Assembly (NCBI GenBank): GCA_900315675.1
Contig: OMZY01000002.1
Location: 62,001 to 126,000, forward strand
From: an uncultured Eubacteriales bacterium
GTDB lineage: Bacteria; Bacillota; Clostridia; Christensenellales; Aristaeellaceae
Reading direction: 5' to 3'
DNA length: 64,000 nt
Below, in pieces: positions 9,044 to 17,828 of this stretch. Numbering within the stretch: position 1 is the stretch's first letter; every line of letters starts with the position of its first letter. The notes below the pieces were generated by a model. It was not told where the DNA came from, did no database searches, and worked only from the letters and a program-made list of their open reading frames with translations. A program made the translations under genes and the position numbers.

Positions 9044-9072
9044 AGTTTACGCTCTTCCGCCTTCCTTGTCAA
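9044..9072 (-). promoter_or_regulatory. Sigma-A-type promoter of the T-box operon
   Basis: TTGACA (9072-9067), a 17-base spacer and TAAACT (9049-9044). Predicted start near 9037, which places the whole T-box leader in the transcript. Confidence 0.75.
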
Positions 9073-9231
9073 CAGCAAATAATGTACGTCTTCTGTTTCT
9101 TTCCCCTGAATGTTCGGCTTCACCGCTCCAACGCGCCTGTTTTCGGGCCTGATAAGCCTCTTTTCGGGCGGATTCCCGAAAAAAATCATTCTTTTATAAG
9201 AATTACTTCATGTTTTTGTCATGTTTAGAGA

Positions 9232-9260
9232 TTGACACTTTTCCCGTCTTTTCCTATTCT
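9232..9260 (+). promoter_or_regulatory. Sigma-A-type promoter of guaA
   Basis: TTGACA (9232-9237), a 17-base spacer and TATTCT (9255-9260), 50 bases before the guaA start. No purine-riboswitch core was found in the leader. Confidence 0.75.
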
Positions 9261-9309
9261 TTAGCATGTATTCCCTGTGGAATTGAACGGATCGATTGGA
9301 GGATAGGAA

Positions 9310-10296
9310 ATGGATAACAACAAACGGCCCGAAAGCATGGAACGGATTACTACTCCCGCGCTTGCCCAGGCGTTCATCGCCGAGCAGGTGGAGGCAGTCC
9401 GGAAACAGGTGGGTGACAAAAAGGTTCTTCTGGCTCTTTCCGGCGGTGTGGACAGCTCTGTTGTCGCCGCGCTGCTGATCAAGGCCATCGGACAGCAGCT
9501 GGTCTGCGTGCACGTCAACCACGGCCTGCTGCGCAAAGGTGAACCCGAACAGGTCATCGAGGTTTTCCGCAACCAGATGAAAGCCAACCTGGTTTACGTG
9601 GACGCGGTGGACCGCTTCCTGGACAAGCTGGCCGGTGTCAGCGATCCTGAGCAGAAGCGCAAGATCATCGGTGCCGAGTTTATCCGTGTCTTTGAGGAGG
9701 AAGCCCGCAAGCAGGACGGTATTGCCTTCCTGGCCCAGGGGACTATCTATCCTGATATTACGGAAAGCGTGGGCGTCAAGGCTCACCACAACGTAGGCGG
9801 CCTGCCGGACGATCTGCAGTTCGAACTGGTCGAGCCCGTCAAACTGCTCTACAAGGACGAAGTGCGTGTCGTCGGTAAAGAGCTGGGCCTGCCGGACGGC
9901 ATGGTTTACCGCCAGCCCTTCCCCGGTCCCGGCCTGGGCGTGCGCTGCGTCGGCGCCATCACCCGCGACCGTCTGGAAGCGCTCCGTGAGGCCGATGCCA
10001 TCGTCCGCGAGGAGATCGGCAAGCTGCCCGAGGTTCCGTGGCAGTACTTCTGCACCATTCCCGACTTCCAGTCCACCGGTATCAAATATGTGGACGGCAA
10101 GGGCCAGCGCTACATGGGCTGGGCAGTGATCATCCGCGCGGTCAACACCGTGGACGCCGTCACCGCCACCGTGCCGGAGATTCCCTTCAGCGTGCTGTGC
10201 ACCATGCGTGACCGGATCATCTCCACCGTCGACGGTGTCAACCGCGTTCTGTGGGATATCTCCGAGAAGCCCGTTGCTACCATCGAGTTCGAGTGA
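9310..10296 (+). CDS. guaA: GMP synthetase, stand-alone ATP-pyrophosphatase subunit
   Basis: Converts XMP, ATP and ammonia to GMP. 328 residues with GGAGG before the ATG. It contains the PP-loop LALSGGVDSSV, the AQGTIYPDITES segment, PFPGPGLGVR and the C-terminal dimerisation domain ending KPVATIEFE. Usual bacterial GuaA is about 510 residues because a class I glutamine amidotransferase domain precedes this part; here that domain is absent, and the upstream 600 bases hold only promoters and the T-box. The split layout is the rule in Archaea. The ammonia source must be a separate amidotransferase or free ammonia. Divergent from the T-box operon. Confidence 0.95.
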   Translation: MDNNKRPESMERITTPALAQAFIAEQVEAVRKQVGDKKVLLALSGGVDSSVVAALLIKAIGQQLVCVHVNHGLLRKGEPEQVIEVFRNQMKANLVYVDAVDRFLDKLAGVSDPEQKRKIIGAEFIRVFEEEARKQDGIAFLAQGTIYPDITESVGVKAHHNVGGLPDDLQFELVEPVKLLYKDEVRVVGKELGLPDGMVYRQPFPGPGLGVRCVGAITRDRLEALREADAIVREEIGKLPEVPWQYFCTIPDFQSTGIKYVDGKGQRYMGWAVIIRAVNTVDAVTATVPEIPFSVLCTMRDRIISTVDGVNRVLWDISEKPVATIEFE

Positions 10297-10393
10297 TTGC
10301 CCGGAACCTGAAGCGATTGAAATTACTCATTTTCAGCTTCATGGAGCACAGATTGGGTACTAAAGCCTGTTTTCTGTCCTGAGAAAATGTAGA

Positions 10394-10429
10394 AAATGCA
10401 GCCTTTTTCAGACTGCATTTTTCATTTTT
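10394..10429 (+). terminator. Probable terminator of guaA
   Basis: Stem AAATGCAG/CTGCATTT with an 11-base loop followed by a T-rich tail (TTTTTCATTTTT), about 100 bases after the guaA stop. Confidence 0.6.
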
Positions 10430-10515
10430 CCTATGTTTTCATAGAGAGCTTTGGCATTTTCCTGTATTTTCACCTTTACAAAGTTCTGGCAGAGTGATCA
10501 TAAAAAGAGCATTGA

Positions 10516-10860
10516 TTAGGTTCTCTGTCATTCGGACGGAATCATAGCCACAAAGAGTTCAGCAAAAAGATCATCAGCAGGAACGAATGGTATGAAGCCG
10601 CGTTCACAACCGATGGGGGCTACTACATCATTGAAGCTGTCCTGGCGGGCTATGATGTGCTCTATAAAAACATCAGCGCCCATGCCGGTGGCTCTGACTG
10701 CTGCTATAACGGCAGTAGGATCATAAACTGTAAGCTGCCTGCAACCGGCGACGCAGGTAACCCGGGGCTGTGGGTCAGCATGGTGCTCATTGGTGTCAGC
10801 ATTGTCTGCTGCTGTGTTGTATCCGGCAAAAGGAAAAAGAACAAAACTGACAGAGATTAT
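10516..10860 (+). pseudogene. Remnant of an LPXTG cell-wall-anchored surface protein
   Basis: After a TGA at 10513 one frame reads openly without an ATG. It encodes ...WYEAAFTTDGGYYIIEAVL... and then KLPATGDAGN, a hydrophobic stretch (WVSMVLIGVSIVCCCVV) and SGKRKKN. This is a complete C-terminal sorting signal: LPXTG motif, membrane segment, basic tail. The part before it is only about 70 residues with no start or signal peptide, and no stop follows the basic tail until 11017. It is best read as the decayed 3' end of a sortase substrate. The rest of the 680-base gap between guaA and the GH42 gene holds only terminators. Confidence 0.6.
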
Positions 10861-10924
10861 GGTTTTACGGGTTCAGGTTTATCCACAGGCAGAGCTGGGC
10901 ATCAGCGAAACGCCCTGAGTATTG

Positions 10925-10961
10925 AAAAAAGGCAGGCTTCCTTCCGGCAGCCTGTCTTTTT
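10925..10961. terminator. Bidirectional intrinsic terminator
   Basis: An 11-bp stem, AAAGGCAGGCT/AGCCTGTCTTT, flanked by A and T runs on both sides. It ends the minus-strand mgl-GH3-GH42 operon and any plus-strand read-through. Confidence 0.8.
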
Positions 10962-10975
10962 GTCCTTGGGGTCGG

Positions 10976-12988
10976 TTATTCAGGACGGAGCACCGCCACG
11001 TCGTACGGAGGCAGGATGATCTGTCCGCGGGCGGGTTCGTCCGTGAGGCAGTTGGTGTATTCCCTGTCCAGCGGTACGACGGCAGTATGGCTGTTGTGGT
11101 TAAGGAGGAAGAGTGCTTCCTTCTCCCCGTCTGTGGTGCTGACGATCTCCACCCCCCTCTGAGCGCCGCAAGGACGGGGAACGCCGGTTTCCCGGCAGAG
11201 ATATTCCGCCAAGCGCATCATGGCGGGAGCGTCCAGGTCGCATCCGAGATAATAGACGGTACCTTTACCGGACAGGTTGCGGGTGAAGCAGGGGCTGTTT
11301 GCGTAGAAGTCCCCGGTGTAGACGCCCAGGACTTCCGCACCCTTCGCCGTGATGATGTCGCACCAGAGCTTCGCTGTGCCTTCTCCGAAAACACCGGAGA
11401 CTGGGGTCTCCTTCCGGTACTGGGGATCGTAATCCTCCACGTCGATCTTCGCCAGGTCCGCGAAGACACCCGGGATGGGGAGCGGAAGCATAGTGTTTTC
11501 CATGCTCTTGATGCCGCTGCGGAAGGACAGCAGCAGTGTACCGCCGTTTTCAACGTATTTTGCCAGGTTTCCCTTCTGCGCTTCGCTGACCATGATCAGG
11601 GCCGGAGCCAGAACCAAGGAATAGCCTGTCAGATCTTCCTCCGGAGCTGTAAACTCAACCTGCACGCCAAGGGCATAGAAAGCGCGGTAGTAATCCAGGA
11701 GGAGACTATCATAGGAGAAACCCTCCGTGTGGCGGTGGATCTTGTGACTCCATTCGCTGTCGAAGGATTTGATGATCGCCACCTTCGGCTTTGGTGCCAG
11801 GGCACCGTAGATCCTGCTCAGTTTCTCCATCTCAGCGCCGGTGCGGGCGAACTCGTCAAAGCGACGGTTTTTCCGGCCGTCATGGCCCAGGATGCCGTTC
11901 CAGTATTCCTCCGTGCCGAAGAGGCAGGACCTCCAGCGGAAGAAGACTACCGTGTCCGCGCCATTAGCGATGGAAGCGTAAGTCCACAGCCGAAGCTGGC
12001 CGGGCTTGGGCACCTCGCCCAACTGGGTCCAGCCGATGGCCCCTGCCTGCTGTTCCATCACCCAGAAGGGCTGATGTTTATAGCTGCGCAGGAGAGCATG
12101 GTCCCGGGAAACGCAGGCGTCTTCTGCAATACCCCACTGGAAATTGACGTAGTTGTCCCAGGAAACGAAGTCCAGGGTTCTGCTCATCCTGAAATAATCG
12201 ATACCCGTGCCGGAGTTCACACCGGCATCCAGCATGTTCGTGGTCACCGGGCGGTCGCTACAGGTGCGGATGATGTCCGCCTGCTCATTCATGAAAGAGA
12301 TGACCGAATCCGAGCAGAAGCGGTCAAAGTCCAGCACCAGGGATGGGTTCTGCCCCTCCGTGCCGTCCGGATCCGACGCGCGGCAGGCACCTTCCACGGG
12401 AACGATCACCTGGGAAAAATCGTTGTAGTCTTCACTCCAGAACACGGTTCCGTAAACCCGGTTCAGGTTTTCAATCGTGCTGTATTTTGCCTTAAGATAA
12501 TCCTGGAATTTCGCCCGGCATTTCTCACAGTAGCAGCGGGTGGTGTTGGACCAGCCCAGCTCGTTGTCCACCTGCCAGCCTTCCAGGGTGGGATGTTTCC
12601 CGTAGCGCCCGGCGATCAGGGTTACGAGCTTCCGGATCTCCTCCCGGTAGACATCGCTGTTGAAGCAGTAGTGCTTCCGGGTGCCGAAGGGCCTGGCGTA
12701 TCCCCGCCGGTCCTTCTGATACAAATCCTCCCCGTATTTGTCGCACATCCATTTGGGAGGCGTGGCGCTGGGGGTGCCCAGGACCACTTTCATATCATGG
12801 GCAGCCATGAAATCCAGGATCTCATCCATCCATTCAAACCGGTAGTCCCCTTCCGAAGGCTCGTACAGGGACCAGTCGAACTCTCCGATCCGGACTACGC
12901 GGATGCCGCACTCATGCATCATCCAGAGATCCGTTTCCCATCTTTCCCTTTCCCAGTGTTCGGGATAATAGTCTGCTCCGATACGCAT
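10976..12988 (-). CDS. GH42 beta-galactosidase
   Basis: Hydrolyses terminal beta-D-galactose from oligosaccharides; no signal peptide, so cytoplasmic. 670 residues, normal for the family, with GGGGAAAGGA before the ATG. The N-terminal TIM barrel has the acid/base E143 in VDNELGW and the nucleophile E312 in FWVMEQQAG. The zinc-site cysteines typical of many GH42 enzymes are present (C106-type position plus CYCEKC near 152-157). A trimerisation domain and a small C-terminal beta domain follow. Last gene of the galactose operon after GH3, with a terminator just downstream. Confidence 0.94.
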   Translation of the reverse strand: MRIGADYYPEHWERERWETDLWMMHECGIRVVRIGEFDWSLYEPSEGDYRFEWMDEILDFMAAHDMKVVLGTPSATPPKWMCDKYGEDLYQKDRRGYARPFGTRKHYCFNSDVYREEIRKLVTLIAGRYGKHPTLEGWQVDNELGWSNTTRCYCEKCRAKFQDYLKAKYSTIENLNRVYGTVFWSEDYNDFSQVIVPVEGACRASDPDGTEGQNPSLVLDFDRFCSDSVISFMNEQADIIRTCSDRPVTTNMLDAGVNSGTGIDYFRMSRTLDFVSWDNYVNFQWGIAEDACVSRDHALLRSYKHQPFWVMEQQAGAIGWTQLGEVPKPGQLRLWTYASIANGADTVVFFRWRSCLFGTEEYWNGILGHDGRKNRRFDEFARTGAEMEKLSRIYGALAPKPKVAIIKSFDSEWSHKIHRHTEGFSYDSLLLDYYRAFYALGVQVEFTAPEEDLTGYSLVLAPALIMVSEAQKGNLAKYVENGGTLLLSFRSGIKSMENTMLPLPIPGVFADLAKIDVEDYDPQYRKETPVSGVFGEGTAKLWCDIITAKGAEVLGVYTGDFYANSPCFTRNLSGKGTVYYLGCDLDAPAMMRLAEYLCRETGVPRPCGAQRGVEIVSTTDGEKEALFLLNHNSHTAVVPLDREYTNCLTDEPARGQIILPPYDVAVLRPE

Positions 12989-13108
12989 ATCGTTTCCTTT
13001 CCCCAGGCTGAAGGCCCGGCGCCGAGATAGCGGAAAGCCGCGCGGGTTCCGTGTCCCGCGCGGCCTTCCATGGTTGCCGTGATACGGTCACTGTCATGCG
13101 GGACAGGA

Positions 13109-15193
13109 TCAGGCGAAGCGGAAGGGGACCGCCGCCATGCCCGGATCCCGGCTGCAGCTGCCGATGTAAGCCGTATAGCCAATATCCTCGGTCACAAAGT
13201 CATCCTGCTCTTCCGAGAAGTAGGCCATGTCCTTCTTTGCCACAGACAACTCCACTTCCTTCGTTTCCCCGGCTTTCAGTTCCACACGGGCGAAATCGCG
13301 GAGCGTCTTCACCGGGCGTTCCACTGCGCTGCCCTCGCAGCCTACGTACAGCTGAGCCACTTCAGCACCGTCCCGGTTACCGGTGTTGGTGACCGTGAAG
13401 CGGAATTTCGCAGTATCGCCAAACACCTGGATTTCCGGCTTCCCGAAGGCGAACTTCGTGTAGGACAGACCATAGCCGAAGGGATACAGGACCTCCTTCT
13501 TTTCCCGGTCCATCTTCGCGTAACCGTGATAGTACTCATAGGTGATCTGTGTGCAATCCGGATCGAAGAAGGGGTAGTCATCCTCGGAATAAGCCACGGT
13601 ATAGGGAAGCTTTCCGCCGGGGTTTACATCTCCGAACAGGATCTCCGCCAGGACCGTGCCGCCTTCCATACCGCCGTAGAAGGAGAAGAGGATCGCAGGG
13701 ACCTTCGCCTCCCACTCGTTTATGAGGATCGCGCTGCTGCCGATTAGGGAAACGACCGTGTTCGGGCAGATGCCTGCCACGGCTTCGATGATATCGGTGT
13801 CGCGCTTATGCAGGCGCATGGTCATGCGGTCGCCGCCGGCAGTGGCTTCTGTCTCCACCTTGGAGCTGAGGAATTCGCCTTCGTCGCTGTGGACATAACC
13901 GGCTACGATGACCACCGCGTCCACATCCGCCGCCTGCTTCTTCGCCAGTTCCAGGTCGGTACCGTCGTTGTAGAGGATCAGGGCACGGGGCATTCTCTTC
14001 ATGATGCCGGAAAGCGGGGAAACTGCATAATAGGGGTGGACCATGGAGGAGCCGTGGTCACCGATGTTCTGCGCGTTGCCGAGCTTGCCAAGCACCAGGA
14101 TCCTGCCGGTCTTCTCGGGATCCAGTGGCAGGACGCCACCCTCGTTCTTCAGCAGGACTGCCGCTTCCTCCGCCGCCCGCTTCGCTACGGCAATATGCTC
14201 CGGCCGGGCGATGACATCGGGCGTATAAACCTGCGGATCTTTCCGGGTCTCATAGTACAGGATGGTGCGGAGAATGTAGCCGACGGATTCGTTGATCTCC
14301 TCCTCGGTGACCCGGCCGTCCGCAACCGCAGCGGGCAGTTCGTTCTCGTAATAGGCGACGCAGGGCATTTCGATGTTCATACCGGCCTTGACAGACTCCA
14401 CCGCCCGGCCCTCATGCAGCGCCCATAGGAAGTCGGAAAGCGTGAAACCCTCGAAGCCCCAGCGATCACGCAGGGTGTCGTGAAGAAGGTATTTATTCTC
14501 GGAACAGAAGCTGCCTAGCACGGAGTTATAGGCGCACATGACGGAGGCAGCTCCGGCTTCAATACACTTTTTGAAGTGCGGCAGGTACACCTCATGCAGC
14601 GTCCGTTTGTCAATCTGCACGTCTGCGGTGAACCGGGCATTCTCAATACTGTTCAGGGCAAAGTGCTTGATACAGGCCATAACGTTCTGGCTCTGGATGC
14701 CTTTGGTGAGAGAGGCGCCCATTTCGCCAATGTGCCAGGAATCCTCGCCGTAGGTCTCCTGTGCGCGTCCCCAGCGGGGATTGCGGGGCAGGTTGATGCA
14801 GACGCCGCCATAATAGTTTCCTCCGACCGCGCGGATCTCGGCGCCGATGCACTTGCCGATCTCCTCCTCCAGTTCCCGGTCAAAAGTGGCACCGCGGGCC
14901 ATGGAAACCGGGAAGCATGTGGCGGACCCGGCGACCACGCCGCGGGGACCATCCACGAAGCGGACGTTCGGGATTCCCAGGCGCTCCACGGCACCCGTGG
15001 GATAAGGATCGAAATTGTAATGGACGATTTCGAACAGATCGTAGAGGAGCTTCTCCTCCGTGATCTGGCCGGACATGATCCCGATCTTCTCCTTCAGGGT
15101 CAGCTGCGGGATCACTTCCCGCTCAACATAACTGCGGATGGTCTCACGGCTGCAGTTTTCGGTGAGCTTGGTGTTTCTGACTGCTTCTCTCAT
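13109..15193 (-). CDS. GH3 beta-glycosidase
   Basis: 694 residues, AGGAGG before the ATG, no signal peptide. GH3 layout: TIM barrel (about 30-310) with KHFALN (176-181), WGRAQETYGED and the nucleophile D254 in FTLSDFLWA; an alpha/beta sandwich domain (about 330-560); and a C-terminal fibronectin-III-like domain (about 600-690). Probably cleaves beta-glucosides or related disaccharides taken up by the neighbouring transporter; exact linkage unknown. It starts 15 bases after the mglC stop and is followed by GH42, so one transcript is likely. Confidence 0.92.
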   Translation of the reverse strand: MREAVRNTKLTENCSRETIRSYVEREVIPQLTLKEKIGIMSGQITEEKLLYDLFEIVHYNFDPYPTGAVERLGIPNVRFVDGPRGVVAGSATCFPVSMARGATFDRELEEEIGKCIGAEIRAVGGNYYGGVCINLPRNPRWGRAQETYGEDSWHIGEMGASLTKGIQSQNVMACIKHFALNSIENARFTADVQIDKRTLHEVYLPHFKKCIEAGAASVMCAYNSVLGSFCSENKYLLHDTLRDRWGFEGFTLSDFLWALHEGRAVESVKAGMNIEMPCVAYYENELPAAVADGRVTEEEINESVGYILRTILYYETRKDPQVYTPDVIARPEHIAVAKRAAEEAAVLLKNEGGVLPLDPEKTGRILVLGKLGNAQNIGDHGSSMVHPYYAVSPLSGIMKRMPRALILYNDGTDLELAKKQAADVDAVVIVAGYVHSDEGEFLSSKVETEATAGGDRMTMRLHKRDTDIIEAVAGICPNTVVSLIGSSAILINEWEAKVPAILFSFYGGMEGGTVLAEILFGDVNPGGKLPYTVAYSEDDYPFFDPDCTQITYEYYHGYAKMDREKKEVLYPFGYGLSYTKFAFGKPEIQVFGDTAKFRFTVTNTGNRDGAEVAQLYVGCEGSAVERPVKTLRDFARVELKAGETKEVELSVAKKDMAYFSEEQDDFVTEDIGYTAYIGSCSRDPGMAAVPFRFA

Positions 15194-15208
15194 AGGTTCC
15201 TCCTGATA

Positions 15209-16231
15209 TTACTTTCTCTTCGCGAACTTTCTCATGTCAACGATGACGGCCAGCAGGATGATGAGTCCCTTGACGATGTACTGCCAGTACATGTTCACGC
15301 CGATGAAGGACAGGCCATAGTTGATGACCGTGAAGATCAGCACGCCTGTCACGATACCGCCCACGGTGCCGATACCGCCGGACATGGACACGCCGCCGAC
15401 CACGCAGGAAGCGATGGCGTCCATTTCATAGCTGTTGCCGGTAGTGTTGGAGGCGCTGCCGATGCGGCCGACCTCCAGCACGGAGGCGATGGCGTACATG
15501 ACCGCAGCAAGCGCATAGGTGGCGATCAGAATCTTGTTCACGTTCACGCCGGAAACCTGGGCCGCGTTCGGATTGCCTCCAACGGCGTACATGTATTTGC
15601 CGAACTTGGTCTTGTTCCAGAGGATCCACATGACCAGGATCATAACGATGGCAATGATGGTTAGGTAAGGAAGGCGGAATGTACCGATCTTGATGCCCCG
15701 GGTGCAGAGCTGGGTCAGTTCCGTCGTGATGCCGCCGATCGGCTGAGCACCGTAAGGCTCGCGGTCAAAGTAGATTGAGGAGGTTCCGTACAGCACCAGC
15801 TGCATCGCCAGCGTGGCGATGATCGGGGGAACCTTCAGCTTTGCCACGCACACGCCGGAGATCATTCCCAGCAAGGCGCACAGCGCCATGACCAGGAAGA
15901 GCGGGACGATGATCGGCAGCTTTGGGAGATTCTGGTACATCCGGTAGGCGTAGTTCACATCCTGCAGCAGGGAGGCGGAGATGACCGCCGCCAGGCCGAT
16001 CATGCGGCCGGTGGACAGGTCGCAGCCCCGGACCATCAGCACCATACCGGCGCCCAGCGCGATGATGATACGCGTCGAGGACTGGGCCAGGATGTTGCTG
16101 AAGTTGATGATGGACAAGAACCTCGGCTCGATGCAGATGATCACAATGATCAGAGCCAGAAGAACCAGATAGATGATCTTCTCTGTGACCAGTTTTTTCA
16201 GGAATCCTCCTGCGGACTTGCTGATATTCAT
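15209..16231 (-). CDS. mglC: Galactose/methyl-galactoside-type ABC transporter permease
   Basis: 340 residues, about ten hydrophobic segments, of the RbsC/MglC family (BPD_transp_2); signature LMVRGCDLSTGRMIGLAAV near 62-80 and an AVGGNPNAAQVSGVNV cytoplasmic loop that contacts the ATPase. It overlaps the mglA stop by 4 bases (ATGA). Forms the membrane channel for the sugar bound by MglB. Confidence 0.92.
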   Translation of the reverse strand: MNISKSAGGFLKKLVTEKIIYLVLLALIIVIICIEPRFLSIINFSNILAQSSTRIIIALGAGMVLMVRGCDLSTGRMIGLAAVISASLLQDVNYAYRMYQNLPKLPIIVPLFLVMALCALLGMISGVCVAKLKVPPIIATLAMQLVLYGTSSIYFDREPYGAQPIGGITTELTQLCTRGIKIGTFRLPYLTIIAIVMILVMWILWNKTKFGKYMYAVGGNPNAAQVSGVNVNKILIATYALAAVMYAIASVLEVGRIGSASNTTGNSYEMDAIASCVVGGVSMSGGIGTVGGIVTGVLIFTVINYGLSFIGVNMYWQYIVKGLIILLAVIVDMRKFAKRK

Positions 16232-17742
16232 ACCCCTACTCCTCCTGCGGATACATATTTTGCGGAAGCTTCCATGATGGAGACTTGAGTGGCCTCGGAA
16301 GCCTCGAACACAGCCGCCTGCCTTCCGTTGCTCATAACCAGGATCCGGTCACATACACCCAGAAGCTCCGGCATTTCGGAACTCACCATGATGATGCTCT
16401 TTCCTTCCGCCACCATCTGGTTCATCAGCTGATAGATCTCATACTTCGCGCCGACGTCGATCCCGCGGGTCGGCTCATCCAGCAGCAGCACCTCCGGATC
16501 TGTCAGAAGCCACCTTCCGAGGATGACCTTCTGCTGGTTTCCGCCGGAAAGATTGGCGATCTTGGTCTTGCTGTCCGGTGTTTTTACGTGCAGTTCCTCA
16601 ATGGAACGGTCCACGCTCTTTTTGATCAGGCCCTTATTGAGCAGCCCGCGCTTCTTGTAGGGCTGAAGGTTTGCGATGATCGTATTGAAGGAAACGCTCA
16701 GGTCTCCGAAGATGCCGTTGCTCCGCCGCTCTTCCGTCAGCATCGCGAAGCCGTTTTTCATGGCCTTCTCCGGGGTACTGTTATCAATCTCCTTCCCGTT
16801 CATGACGATCTTCCCTTCCCCCTTGAGCCGGATGCCGAACAGCGTTTCCAGCACTTCGGTCCGGCCCGCGCCAACCAGTCCGGCCACGCCCAGGATCTCG
16901 CCCTTGCGGAGGGTGAAGCTGACATCCTTGAACTTCGGGACCGCGCTGGAGAGGTTCTCCACTGTCAGCAGAGGCTCCCCGGGAACGGTGGTCCGTTTCG
17001 GATAACGTTCCTTCAGCTCACGGCCGACCATCAGGCGGATGATCTTGTCCGTATCCAGGTTTTCGACCGGTTCGGTGGCCACCCAGTGGCCGTCCCGCAT
17101 GATCGTCACCTCGTCCGAGATCTTCATGATCTCTTCCATCTTGTGAGAAATATAGATGATGCTGACACCCCTCTTTCTCAGCATCTCAATGATCCGGAAC
17201 AGGTGTTCAACCTCATCTTCCGTCAGGGAGGATGTAGGTTCGTCCATCACGATGATCTTCGCATCGTAGGAAACTGCCTTCGCAATCTCGATCATCTGCC
17301 TGTCCGCCACCTGAAGGGTGCCTGCGATGGTCTTCGGCTCGACATGGATATCCAGCTGTTCGAAGATTCTCTTAGTTTCCTCATACATTTTCTGGTGATC
17401 GACAAACGGCCCCTTCATCGGGAACCGGCCGAGCCAGATGTTTTCCATAACGCTGCGGTCCAGCACCTGGTTCAGTTCCTGGTGCACCATGGAGACATGG
17501 TTGCGGAGCGCTTCCGCCGGATTCTGAAATTCCACCTTCTGCCCGTCCAGGATACACTCACCCGCCGTCATGGAATAAATGCCGAACAGGCAGTTCATCA
17601 GGGTCGACTTGCCGGCGCCGTTTTCCCCCATCAGGGAATGCACCGTGGCCGGATGGACTTTCAGCGTTACGTTGTCAAGCGCTGTAACTCCGGGAAACTC
17701 TTTCGTGACGTTCCTCATTTCCAGGATGTATTCACTCGCCAT
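16228..17742 (-). CDS. mglA: Galactose/methyl-galactoside-type ABC transporter ATPase
   Basis: 504 residues with two ATP-binding cassettes, as in MglA/RbsA/XylG. The first half has GENGAGKST and VMDEPTSSL; the second has LSGGNQQKVILGRW and LLLDEPTRGIDVGA, with the degenerate second P-loop (GLVGAGRTE) usual in this family. AAGGGG precedes the ATG. It energises uptake with MglC and MglB. This intact copy contrasts with the inactivated paralogue encoded divergently at 21801-23270. Confidence 0.95.
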   Translation of the reverse strand: MASEYILEMRNVTKEFPGVTALDNVTLKVHPATVHSLMGENGAGKSTLMNCLFGIYSMTAGECILDGQKVEFQNPAEALRNHVSMVHQELNQVLDRSVMENIWLGRFPMKGPFVDHQKMYEETKRIFEQLDIHVEPKTIAGTLQVADRQMIEIAKAVSYDAKIIVMDEPTSSLTEDEVEHLFRIIEMLRKRGVSIIYISHKMEEIMKISDEVTIMRDGHWVATEPVENLDTDKIIRLMVGRELKERYPKRTTVPGEPLLTVENLSSAVPKFKDVSFTLRKGEILGVAGLVGAGRTEVLETLFGIRLKGEGKIVMNGKEIDNSTPEKAMKNGFAMLTEERRSNGIFGDLSVSFNTIIANLQPYKKRGLLNKGLIKKSVDRSIEELHVKTPDSKTKIANLSGGNQQKVILGRWLLTDPEVLLLDEPTRGIDVGAKYEIYQLMNQMVAEGKSIIMVSSEMPELLGVCDRILVMSNGRQAAVFEASEATQVSIMEASAKYVSAGGVGV

Positions 17743-17771
17743 ACTTGTGCCCCTTCATTCTCTCTGAAAGG

Positions 17772-17800
17772 ATATGCAGAAGCGCGAGGCTTCTGCATAT
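17772..17800 (-). other. Intercistronic hairpin between mglB and mglA
   Basis: A 12-bp perfect stem, ATATGCAGAAGC/GCTTCTGCATAT with a 5-base loop, without a T tail. Such hairpins commonly protect the 3' end of the binding-protein message and give it a higher copy number than the membrane genes; that role is inferred here. Confidence 0.6.
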
Positions 17801-17828
17801 CTACTTAGTAATTTATGTGCGGATCAGA

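Noticed and set aside
9181..9309. Possible purine riboswitch in front of guaA
   Set aside because: No purine aptamer core or hairpin pattern is present; only a plain promoter and ribosome site are visible.
10922..13030. 702-residue open frame on the plus strand
   Set aside because: It is the antisense of the GH42 gene, which has catalytic motifs, a ribosome site and operon context; the plus frame has none.
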